This document shows positions 19,570-26,930 of a stretch of 29,631 bases of DNA, piece after piece. Positions within the stretch are counted from its first letter, which is position 1; the number at the start of each line of letters is the position of its first letter. The position numbers and the translations under genes are program-made. The stretch comes from Thermoplasmatota archaeon (GTDB lineage: Archaea; Thermoplasmatota; E2; DHVEG-1). The stretch covers positions 1-29,631 of the forward strand of contig JAUWIE010000086.1 of the NCBI GenBank assembly GCA_030605515.1. Direction: 5' to 3'. Under the pieces are notes generated by a model. It was not told the origin of the DNA. It worked only from the letters and a program-made list of their open reading frames with translations, and ran no database searches.

Positions 19570-19620
19570 CCCCCTTAAATATTTCAATTTGTTTATGTCT
19601 TTATCTAACTTAAATATTTC
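19570..19620 (-). promoter_or_regulatory. Promoter region of the giant RHS gene, with two TATA-like copies
   Basis: The minus strand carries GAAATATTTAA twice: at 19610-19620, 57 bases from ATG 19558 (the geometry seen at other genes here), and at 19575-19585, immediately before the GGGGG ribosome site at 19570-19574. The distal copy is the better promoter candidate. Confidence 0.55.
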
Positions 19621-19641
19621 TATAAATAAATATAAAATATG

Positions 19642-19671
19642 AAAAAAATTATGTTATTTTAATAAAAAAAA
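19642..19671 (-). terminator. Double T-tract after the cohesin/dockerin C1A peptidase gene
   Basis: The minus strand reads CCCCCTTTTTTTT (T8 from 19671 to 19664), then a second T7 (19648 to 19642), 30-60 bases past the stop codon. Confidence 0.5.
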
Positions 19672-19701
19672 GGGGGAAATGATGATATTTTGTTACTTAG
19701 T

Positions 19702-22383
19702 TTAATCACAGCATGTATCTGGTATTAGTGGCCCACCTTGGAACATGTAATCTACAAGGTATACCAAGTCTGCGATATCTGGACCTGCACCATTACTATC
19801 AATGTCTGCTTGGCACATAATCGGTGGCTCTAGTCCTCCCTGAAACATGTAATCAACTAGGTATACCAAGTCTGTGATATCTGGACCTGTGCCATCGTTG
19901 TTTATATCCGCACAATCGTATTCACCACTACCTATAGTTAATGCTCCATCAACAACCTCAGGATAGAAAGCAATTGATGTTTCATCTGAATATAAACACT
20001 CAATTGGTGGATTCCCGCCAAACACGCCAAGATCTATTATGTAATCATCTGGAGTTATATCTTCATTGATATTTACAATTAAATTTGCAATAAGACCTGA
20101 ACCCTGGGGTTTATAAAAATCCGGCATCCAAGCGACACCAAGAGATATTACCCCGGGAGTTGGTTCAATATATTGGAATACAAATGCGTCTTCTCCAATT
20201 GTTCCAGTGTTATCAATATCTACGATCTCAACAGCATCTAACGGATATTGTAGTCCAATACTGTATCCTGATATTGTTCGATCCCATTCACCATATATTG
20301 GAATTGTAAGATCTGTCTGCCCAGGTATAATAATGGTATTTTCAATAGTCATTGTGTTTTCTGAAATTGTTCTAAATGTCCATAGTGGACTTGTCATTTT
20401 TCGATCTTGATCATCCCAAGAAATTATTTGCCAATAATAATTTGTATAGCGGTCAAGTGTTCCTATATTGTAGGTTGTACTGGATTGGTTACTAACTATT
20501 TTAGTTGGCGGATTTGTATCTCCAAAGTAAATATCATATAGTATTGGGTCGCCATCAGGATCACCACCATCCCAGCTGAGAGTGACATCAGGAAGTACTG
20601 CTATTGCCTGGTTATCAGGTAAGGGATTATAGGGTTCATAACCTGGTAAGTTGGTTGTTATTTCAAAAAAGTACATTTCTGATGTTTGTTCATTTCCACT
20701 AGTATCTACCGCCCAAATATAATAATCATATGCTCCAAGTGAACTATAGCTTTCTTCATAGTAATAGCTATCACTGGTCTCTTTATCCATACTTACATTA
20801 ATTACTGTTGATTTATCAGGATAGGTTATATGTACCTTTACGTTTTCAACTTCTCTATTATCAGTTACAAAACAAGATATATTTACGTTATGACTTGGTA
20901 GTTGATATAATGGAGTAGAAAGCACATCACTGATAGTAGGTGAAGTAACATCATCTATACTAATCCATACTGTTACATAACCTGGTGTGTTTTCTGGTGT
21001 ATCAGGTGATTCTAGGGATATCTCAGTTGGATTATCCGGATCATATTCCTCATCATAAAATTCTACATTAAAAGATGTAATTGTTCCATCATTTCCATAA
21101 GCATTACCAATATATAGATAAAAATCTGAGTTCCCGGCATCCCATTCGTCATAAAACTCTGTGATATCAAGACACATAAACTCTGGATAGGGATGCATCA
21201 CAGCTGAATGACCATCCCACCATGGTGATCTTGTGTCAAGTGGACTACCATAAGGACCAATACCAAGGCTTACTGAGGCATCACGGTCACACTGTGGATC
21301 AAGTGTCCAAGTACCAATCAGTTTAGGATGTGCTGGTATTATATATTGATCATCAAACCAGCAAACAGAAGCAGTATTCCATGAGCCCTTGAAAGCCTGA
21401 TATGTCATCCAATAATAGCCATTGTTATTTGGACCCCATAGTTGCCCCCATGAATTAACGATTTTAAACGCTCCGGTTTCACCTGTTTCTGCATCAGTTT
21501 TTGAGTTGTCATATCCCACGATTGTGTTAGCATGGTTTATATCAGATGGCATAGCATTTGATCCAAGAACGTTATCAGATCCAAAATTATAGTAACAATC
21601 TGCATCAATTGCAATTGCAACTGGCATATAGCTATCTATTGCTGCTTTTATAGTATTAATATCAGCATCATTATAATATGGATATAAGAAATATCTGTTA
21701 TCAATTCGATACATTGGAGCATCTCTCCATGCATCCTCATCACCCCAACCTACATAGTCACCTGAGCTATAGGGCATCTCAACCCACCGGGATACCCCAA
21801 CTCGTTGGGCAACTTTTGCATTGTTCCCTGCCCAAGAACCATGATCATATCCATGATTACATTTATTATAAGTAAAAGCTGGACTTAATAATTGATTGTT
21901 ATTTCCAGAACTGGCACCAGTCCAATCATTGTTTTTTGCTTGTACAAATCCATTTGCATAATAGGTAGCTGCCCAAGCAGAACAAGAACCTTGGCTACCT
22001 TGACTACGAACCTGTGGGAAACATGGATCAGCTGAAAGATCAAAAGCTGAGTCTTTTGTTGCTGGAATTTGACTTGATTCAACAATTCTAATTTCCCCAA
22101 TCAGACTATCCCATTCATCCTTAGTAAGTGGTGCAAATCCTGTGCCAAGACCATCATATAAAACATTATAATTTACTTCAGGGTCATATACACCAATTAG
22201 TTCTCTCATAGCATCAATATCATCTTTTGTTGCAAGATGAGAATTTGCTATAAAATCAGTATTGCCATCACCTCGTACTACCATCGCGTCGCAATTAGAA
22301 TTCAAAACAACAGAAGATCCATTAGCTATCATTAGTAAACCAATTGCAGTTATCAATATTTTTCTAATTTCAGTATTTCTCAT
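19702..22383 (-). CDS. Secreted C1A (papain-family) peptidase with cohesin-like domain and dockerin
   Basis: A protein of 893 residues with an N-terminal signal-like segment (about 1-30). A prosegment similar to that of the other C1A protein (ATKDDID, then GTGFAPLTKDEWDSLIG) leads into the catalytic domain: Gln128 and nucleophile Cys134 in QGSQGSCSAWA, His284 in NHANTIVGY, Asn310 in VNSWGQLWG. A shared beta-rich domain follows (about 340-455), then an Ig-like domain (about 475-580), an FnIII-like domain (583-672), a cohesin-like domain (about 677-815, starting MTIENTIIIPGQTDLTIPI and ending VVDGALTIG) and a dockerin pair (818-890) ending DTCCD. Cohesins bind dockerins, so this protein may scaffold other dockerin proteins or itself. 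The dockerin class (DLVYLVDYMFQGG) matches the RHS neighbour, not the three-gene unit. GGGG lies 7 bases before the ATG and a TATA element about 45 bases upstream. The cohesin call is from strand pattern only. Confidence 0.88.
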   Translation of the reverse strand: MRNTEIRKILITAIGLLMIANGSSVVLNSNCDAMVVRGDGNTDFIANSHLATKDDIDAMRELIGVYDPEVNYNVLYDGLGTGFAPLTKDEWDSLIGEIRIVESSQIPATKDSAFDLSADPCFPQVRSQGSQGSCSAWAATYYANGFVQAKNNDWTGASSGNNNQLLSPAFTYNKCNHGYDHGSWAGNNAKVAQRVGVSRWVEMPYSSGDYVGWGDEDAWRDAPMYRIDNRYFLYPYYNDADINTIKAAIDSYMPVAIAIDADCYYNFGSDNVLGSNAMPSDINHANTIVGYDNSKTDAETGETGAFKIVNSWGQLWGPNNNGYYWMTYQAFKGSWNTASVCWFDDQYIIPAHPKLIGTWTLDPQCDRDASVSLGIGPYGSPLDTRSPWWDGHSAVMHPYPEFMCLDITEFYDEWDAGNSDFYLYIGNAYGNDGTITSFNVEFYDEEYDPDNPTEISLESPDTPENTPGYVTVWISIDDVTSPTISDVLSTPLYQLPSHNVNISCFVTDNREVENVKVHITYPDKSTVINVSMDKETSDSYYYEESYSSLGAYDYYIWAVDTSGNEQTSEMYFFEITTNLPGYEPYNPLPDNQAIAVLPDVTLSWDGGDPDGDPILYDIYFGDTNPPTKIVSNQSSTTYNIGTLDRYTNYYWQIISWDDQDRKMTSPLWTFRTISENTMTIENTIIIPGQTDLTIPIYGEWDRTISGYSIGLQYPLDAVEIVDIDNTGTIGEDAFVFQYIEPTPGVISLGVAWMPDFYKPQGSGLIANLIVNINEDITPDDYIIDLGVFGGNPPIECLYSDETSIAFYPEVVDGALTIGSGEYDCADINNDGTGPDITDLVYLVDYMFQGGLEPPIMCQADIDSNGAGPDIADLVYLVDYMFQGGPLIPDTCCD

Positions 22384-22422
22384 AGAGTTTCCCCATTTTT
22401 ATACACAACACTGTTATATTAC

Positions 22423-22432
22423 TTAAATATTC
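22423..22432 (-). promoter_or_regulatory. TATA box of the cohesin/dockerin C1A peptidase gene
   Basis: The minus strand reads GGAATATTTAAGT, centred about 45 bases upstream of ATG 22383. It is of the same type as the TATA elements before the other secreted-protein genes. Confidence 0.55.
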
Positions 22433-22502
22433 CGTTATTACTTGATATAAATAGTACAGAAATATTTGAGTTAAAAAGCTCTTTTAAATTGATAATTTTT
22501 TT

Positions 22503-23750
22503 TTAAATCAATGGAACGGTAAGGTTTCCAGAAGGCATTAATACAACTCTTGGTTTATCTCCTCTTGTTTTTATTATTTTTACAGCATCATCTATGGCAT
22601 TTTGAATACTATTATATGGTTTCATCTTTGCTTTTTCAATAGTACTATTTTTTAAACTGGTTACTGCAAACAATTGAGCTCTTGATACAATCTTTAATAT
22701 TCTTATTGATTTATGAATTCCAAGTTTATATTTTCCATCATGTAAATCCAAGACTTCCTGAGGGGTATTGGTTTTTGATAATACTTTTAAGAATGCATCA
22801 TTTCCTACACCCATTCGACATTTTGAAACAAGAATTAATACTCCATTATCATCAAGTATGAAGTTCCCGTTTTCAAGAGCATGTTGAGACTGATATAGAT
22901 CAATATCCATAGGATATGGAACTACTGTTAAAACGATATTTCCTTTTTTTTCAGATGGAGTGCAATATACATTATTTGCATATGGAATAAGTGCATTAAA
23001 AGATTTGATTATATCTCCACAACTAGCTGCATAGATTTTATAATCATTTGTTAATACTGTTTGAATTGAGTATATGTTGATGTTTTTTACTAATTTTATT
23101 GCATCTATCATATCATTATGAATTGGGTTATTCTTAAGGGAAAGAGAACATGCTTTATCACTTAAGGCAAACTGATGATTCATTTCAATTGTTTGATATG
23201 AGGCTACTCCTGGAATTAATGCTTTTCTACCACCGGTATAACCAGCAAAATAGTGTGGTTCAATACTACCAATTACAAGCACATTTCCTGCATCAAAAAT
23301 CATTTTATTTAGAGAGACTTCAGTACCTCTCTTGGTTTTTCCAAGATATTTCATATTTTCTTCTTTTTTTGAATCATGAATAAAAATCCGATCCTTAAAT
23401 AAATCATAAAACTTACCAAATATATACTGACATTCTTCTTCATTAGGAGGTCTATGGGTTCCTGCTGCAATTAAAAACTTTACATCAGGATGATGTGCGA
23501 ATAGTGGATAAATATGTTCAATTATTTTCGCGGTCGGAGTTGGTTTTGATGCATCATTTACTATTACCAATAAATGGCTTGAGTTTTGTATAAATGTTTT
23601 AAAAGAATTCATGCCTATTGGATTTTTTAATGCGTCTTCAATAGTTTTGGTTTCATCTGATACATCTATTTTATGTGGGAGTAGTACCGTACATGGTTCA
23701 GGTATATTTACCGTTTTTAGTTCTTTGCCGTATGGGATTTTTACGTTCAT
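22503..23750 (-). CDS. larA: LarA-family nickel-pincer 2-hydroxyacid racemase/epimerase homologue
   Basis: A protein of 415 residues from ATG 23750, which has AGGAG five bases upstream; the frame is open further up but that would run through the divergent promoter. The family (DUF2088, lactate racemase) uses a pyridinium-dithiocarboxylate nickel cofactor tethered to a lysine. Visible: H99 in AAGTHRPP, H166 in EPHYFAGYTGGRK, K176 in the same block, H192 in MNHQ. Spacing between H166, K176 and H192 equals that of H174, K184 and H200 in the Lactobacillus plantarum enzyme. Two positions reported to bind substrate carboxylate there, R75 and K298, appear here as K69 (NDASKPTP) and H290 (LYQSQH), so the substrate may not be lactate. 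LarB, LarC and LarE, which make the cofactor, are not in the window. It is transcribed divergently from an FAD oxidoreductase operon. The family call is firm; the substrate is unknown. Confidence 0.88.
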   Translation of the reverse strand: MNVKIPYGKELKTVNIPEPCTVLLPHKIDVSDETKTIEDALKNPIGMNSFKTFIQNSSHLLVIVNDASKPTPTAKIIEHIYPLFAHHPDVKFLIAAGTHRPPNEEECQYIFGKFYDLFKDRIFIHDSKKEENMKYLGKTKRGTEVSLNKMIFDAGNVLVIGSIEPHYFAGYTGGRKALIPGVASYQTIEMNHQFALSDKACSLSLKNNPIHNDMIDAIKLVKNINIYSIQTVLTNDYKIYAASCGDIIKSFNALIPYANNVYCTPSEKKGNIVLTVVPYPMDIDLYQSQHALENGNFILDDNGVLILVSKCRMGVGNDAFLKVLSKTNTPQEVLDLHDGKYKLGIHKSIRILKIVSRAQLFAVTSLKNSTIEKAKMKPYNSIQNAIDDAVKIIKTRGDKPRVVLMPSGNLTVPLI

Positions 23751-23755
23751 ATTAT

Positions 23756-23760
23756 CTCCT
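23756..23760 (-). promoter_or_regulatory. Ribosome binding site deciding the LarA-homologue start
   Basis: AGGAG on the minus strand, five bases before ATG 23750, fixes the start there rather than at the upstream in-frame codon 23861. Confidence 0.7.
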
Positions 23761-23803
23761 AATGTTATTATTTGCAAACTTTTCGTAAATAGATAATCGA
23801 CTA

Positions 23804-23815
23804 ATATATTTATAT
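23804..23815. promoter_or_regulatory. Shared bidirectional TATA element between larA homologue and oxidoreductase operon
   Basis: ATATATTTATAT reads as an A/T-only TATA-like core on both strands. Its centre is about 30 bases from ATG 23840 on the plus strand, predicting a leaderless or nearly leaderless mRNA, and about 59 bases from ATG 23750 on the minus strand, predicting a leader of about 33 bases that carries AGGAG. No other good TATA candidate is seen in the 89-base gap. Confidence 0.55.
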
Positions 23816-23839
23816 GACTCTTGTTATTCCACGAAACCA

Positions 23840-25303
23840 ATGAAAAACTACCATGTTGCAATTATTGGTGGAGGTGTCATAGGTTCTGCTATTGCACGGG
23901 AGTTATCAAAATACAATTTAGATGTTATAGTTTTTGAAAAAGGAAGTGATGTTTGTTCAGGAGTTAGTAAAGCTAATAGTGGTGTTATTCATAGTGGTAT
24001 TAATTATGTTCCTACTTCACTCAAAGCCCGATTTTGTGTTGAAGGAAACAACATGATTCAATCATTAGCAGATGAACTTTCTGTTCCGTTGAGATGGACA
24101 GGTAAATTTGTGATAGCTAAAAATAATAAGGAAGTAAATGAACTGAAGCGATTGAAAAATATTGGTAAGCAAAATAAAGTACCTGATTTAGAGATAATTG
24201 AAGGATCTGAGGTGAAAGAAAAAGAACCAAATCTATCCTGTGTTAAAGCATTATGGGTTCCAACAGCTGGAATTATTTCTCCATATGAGTTTACAATTGC
24301 TCTTGCTGAAAATGCTGTTGAAAACGATGTGAGATTTCTTCTTGAGACTAAAGTAATCGATCTTAAAAAACAAAAGAATCTTTTTAAAATTAAAACCAGT
24401 AAAGGTGATTTTCAAGCTGAGGTTGTTGTTAATGCTGCAGGTTTGAATTGTAGAAAAATTGTCTCTATGTTGGAAGAGCCTGATTTCCAGGTTTATCCAT
24501 GTAGAGGAGAGTATTTAGTTTTAGATAAGAACTATAGCTTTTTAGTATCCTCTATGATTTATCCTGTTCCAGTAAAGGATCTTGGTGTTTTAGGTGTTCA
24601 TATTACTCCAACAATGGAAGGTAATCTTCTCCTTGGTCCAAGCGCTGAGTTTATGGATGATCCTGATGATAAGCGGACTACAAAGGATATGATAGATATT
24701 TTGTTGAAGGAGGTAAAAGATATTCTTCCTGCTATACCTGATAATGCAGTAATTAATGCTTATTCTGGTATTCGTTGTAAGCTATACCCTCCTGATTCTG
24801 GTGGATGGGCTGATTTTAGAATTGAAGAAAGCAAAAATATTTCTGGTTTTATCAATCTTCTTGGTATTGAATCACCAGGGCTTACAGCCGCTCCTGCTAT
24901 AGCAAAAGAAGTAACAAAGATGATTTCAAATCATATTGATTTAAAGAAAAAACAAACATTTAAAACAAGGAAGAAAAACATAAAACGTTTTTCTGAAAAG
25001 ACGCATTTGGAACAATCAGAGCTGATTAAAAAAAATGATCGATGGGGTAGAGTTGTTTGTAGATGTGAACAAGTAACAGAGGAAGAGGTGATAAAGGCTC
25101 TTTCAAATCCACTTAATGCACAGACTCTTTCTTCTGTTAAATATCGTTGTAGAGCTGGAATGGGTAGATGTCAAGGTGGTTTCTGTACTCAGCACATAAT
25201 TAGACTCATGGGGGAACATCTCGATAAGGATATTGGAAAAATGAGATTAAAATCACCAAATTCTTATTTGTTTTCAGGGAGAACCCGGGGTGAAAAACCT
25301 TGA
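23840..25303 (+). CDS. COG0579/GlpA-like FAD-dependent oxidoreductase with C-terminal BFD [2Fe-2S] domain
   Basis: A protein of 487 residues. The N-terminus has the dinucleotide-binding motif GGGVIGSAIAREL followed by an acidic strand end (VIVFEK), typical of the DAO superfamily. The middle includes VNAAGLNC and LGVHITPTMEGNLLLGPSAE, features of the L-2-hydroxyglutarate oxidase/GlpA-like group. The C-terminus (about 400-475) is a BFD-type [2Fe-2S] domain with CRCEQ and RCRAGMGRCQGGFC. Members oxidise glycerol-3-phosphate or an L-2-hydroxyacid and pass electrons on. It is the first gene of an operon with a COG0446 oxidoreductase and a DUF1667 protein, a trio seen in anaerobes and often labelled anaerobic glycerol-3-phosphate dehydrogenase. 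No glycerol kinase or facilitator is nearby, and the divergent neighbour is a LarA homologue, so a hydroxyacid substrate is a fair alternative. There is no ribosome site before the ATG, which fits leaderless translation. Confidence 0.85.
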   Translation: MKNYHVAIIGGGVIGSAIARELSKYNLDVIVFEKGSDVCSGVSKANSGVIHSGINYVPTSLKARFCVEGNNMIQSLADELSVPLRWTGKFVIAKNNKEVNELKRLKNIGKQNKVPDLEIIEGSEVKEKEPNLSCVKALWVPTAGIISPYEFTIALAENAVENDVRFLLETKVIDLKKQKNLFKIKTSKGDFQAEVVVNAAGLNCRKIVSMLEEPDFQVYPCRGEYLVLDKNYSFLVSSMIYPVPVKDLGVLGVHITPTMEGNLLLGPSAEFMDDPDDKRTTKDMIDILLKEVKDILPAIPDNAVINAYSGIRCKLYPPDSGGWADFRIEESKNISGFINLLGIESPGLTAAPAIAKEVTKMISNHIDLKKKQTFKTRKKNIKRFSEKTHLEQSELIKKNDRWGRVVCRCEQVTEEEVIKALSNPLNAQTLSSVKYRCRAGMGRCQGGFCTQHIIRLMGEHLDKDIGKMRLKSPNSYLFSGRTRGEKP

Positions 25304-26562
25304 TTGAACAATCTGTTGATGTCGCTGTTATTGGTAGTGGACCTGCGGGTCTAGCCGCAGCGGCCTCTGCAAAAAATAATGGTGCTGATAAAGTTGTAAT
25401 AATTGATAGAAATAGCTGGCTTGGTGGGATTTTACCACAATGTATTCATGATGGATTTGGAGTTGAAGAAACCGGAGTTTCAATGACTGGTCCTGAGTAC
25501 GCAGAAAAATATATTCAAATGGTTGAAAAACATGGGGTTCAAGTACTGAAAGAGACAATGGTTATTCAGTTTAATAAAAAACGAGTAATTATCGCTGTTA
25601 ATAAAAAAGGACTTCATAAGATTAAAGCAGGATCAATTGTTCTTGCAATGGGTTGTAGGGAAAAAACCCGATGGAATGTAATGATTCCAGGTGATCGACC
25701 AAGTGGTATATTTACTGCAGGTGTAGCTCAAGCGTTCATTAATCTTTATAATATTATGCCAGGTAAAAATGTTGTAATACTGGGTTCTGGGGATGTTGGG
25801 CTTATTATGGCAAGACGTTTAAAATTTGAAGGCTCAAATGTTTTAGGTGTAGTGGAGTTTTTACCTTATGCTAGTGGTCTTTCAAGAAACGTGGTTCAAT
25901 GTCTTGATGATTATGATATTCCTTTGTTTCTAAATCATACCATAACTTCAATTGATGGAAGAGATAGACTTGAAAGTGTTACTATTTCCCAGGTTGATGA
26001 TAATAAAAAAATTATTCCTGGGACTGAGAGACGTATTAAATGTGACACACTACTTCTTTCGCTTGGTTTGATCCCTGAAAATGAACTTAGTAAAAATGCT
26101 GGTATTGAAATTGATAGTATTACAGGTGGACCTGTTATAACTCAGGGTTTTAAAACATCACTTGATGGTGTTTTTGCTTGTGGTAATTGCCTTCAGGTGT
26201 ATGATACTGTTGATATACTTTCGTTTGATGCAAAAAAAGCAGGGAAACATGCAGCAGAATATAGGATAATAAAAAAACAAACAAAAAAATCTCAGAAAAA
26301 ATTCATAAAGGTTGTTCCAGGTAATAATGTTAGATATGTTGTTCCGCAGAGAGTTGATACTTCAGGGATGATTCAATTAACGTTAAGGTCTGAGAAACCT
26401 CTTGGATCATTAAGGATACAAGTCACTCTGGATGATAAGGAAATCGTAAATAAGAAATTACTATGGGTACACCCTGCTAATATGATTAAAATAGATGTTG
26501 AAATACCAGCGATGACAATAACAGGTAATGAGACATTGGAGGTGAAACTTGATGACCACTGA
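25300..26562 (+). CDS. COG0446-type FAD/NAD(P)-dependent oxidoreductase, partner of the GlpA-like protein
   Basis: A protein of 420 residues. The start is TTG 25300, overlapping the preceding stop (TTGA), with GGGGTGA six bases upstream; the FAD motif GSGPAGLAAAAS follows at once, so no later start fits. A second nucleotide-binding motif, GSGDVGLIMARR, lies near residue 165, and an ATG-like FAD motif near 295 (DGVFACGNC). ILPQCIHDGFG near residue 45 is typical of the pyridine-nucleotide oxidoreductases paired with GlpA-like subunits. Likely role: electron-accepting subunit linking the COG0579 subunit to NAD(P) or to an iron-sulfur carrier. The C-terminal 100 residues (Lys-rich, then beta-strands) are less familiar. 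The gene overlaps its downstream neighbour by 11 bases, indicating tight co-expression. Confidence 0.82.
   Translation: MIEQSVDVAVIGSGPAGLAAAASAKNNGADKVVIIDRNSWLGGILPQCIHDGFGVEETGVSMTGPEYAEKYIQMVEKHGVQVLKETMVIQFNKKRVIIAVNKKGLHKIKAGSIVLAMGCREKTRWNVMIPGDRPSGIFTAGVAQAFINLYNIMPGKNVVILGSGDVGLIMARRLKFEGSNVLGVVEFLPYASGLSRNVVQCLDDYDIPLFLNHTITSIDGRDRLESVTISQVDDNKKIIPGTERRIKCDTLLLSLGLIPENELSKNAGIEIDSITGGPVITQGFKTSLDGVFACGNCLQVYDTVDILSFDAKKAGKHAAEYRIIKKQTKKSQKKFIKVVPGNNVRYVVPQRVDTSGMIQLTLRSEKPLGSLRIQVTLDDKEIVNKKLLWVHPANMIKIDVEIPAMTITGNETLEVKLDDH
26538..26545 (+). promoter_or_regulatory. Ribosome binding site for the DUF1667 gene
   Basis: GGAGGTGA lies six bases before ATG 26552, inside the end of the preceding gene. 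It selects ATG 26552 over the TTG three bases upstream. Confidence 0.75.
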
Positions 26563-26920
26563 AAAAACAATTACCTGTATTGTTTGTCCAATTGGATGCA
26601 AGATACAAGTAAAAATTGATGGTCAGAAATGCGATGTTGTCAAGGGGAATAAGTGTAAACAAGGAATTGATTATGCAATTAACGAGGCTCTTAACCCTAA
26701 AAGGGTTTTAACATCTTCCGTGCTTGTTGATGGTGGCAATTGGCCACTAGTTAGTGTAAAAACCTCAAAAACAGTACCAAAAGGAAAGATTTTTAGTGTT
26801 TTAAAAGAAATAAAAAGAAAAAAGGTGAAAGCACCGGTAACATCAGGTGAGATTATCATTAAAAATGTTGCTGGTACTAAGGTTGATCTTATTGCAACGA
26901 AAACTGTGAAAGCCAAGTAA
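26552..26920 (+). CDS. DUF1667 (COG3862) four-cysteine small protein of the oxidoreductase operon
   Basis: A protein of 122 residues. An N-terminal ITCIVCPIGCKIQV motif (CxxCxxxC) plus a fourth cysteine in KGNKCKQG looks like a metal or iron-sulfur site. The C-terminal half is Lys-rich beta-structure with a KRVLTSSV segment. DUF1667 proteins accompany the COG0579/COG0446 pair in many anaerobes and are assumed to be an electron-transfer or accessory subunit; no reaction is established for them. Its gene overlaps the preceding one by 11 bases with a strong ribosome site. It ends seven bases from the convergent transporter gene. Confidence 0.82.
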   Translation: MTTEKTITCIVCPIGCKIQVKIDGQKCDVVKGNKCKQGIDYAINEALNPKRVLTSSVLVDGGNWPLVSVKTSKTVPKGKIFSVLKEIKRKKVKAPVTSGEIIIKNVAGTKVDLIATKTVKAK

Positions 26921-26930
26921 AATTTTTTTA
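26921..26930 (+). terminator. T-tract at the convergent junction
   Basis: Seven T follow the DUF1667 stop within a seven-base gap that runs into the stop codon of the convergent MATE gene. It can serve the plus-strand operon; the minus-strand transcript has no equivalent T-run immediately beyond its own stop. Confidence 0.4.

Noticed and set aside
22433..22502. AT-rich spacer with an AAAAGCTCTTTT near-palindrome as a possible hairpin terminator
   Set aside because: The palindrome is imperfect and the T-run on the relevant strand is only five bases; too weak to call.
23751..23861. Longer 452-residue form of the LarA homologue
   Set aside because: The extra 37 residues do not look like family sequence, cross the divergent promoter, and the AGGAG site points to ATG 23750.
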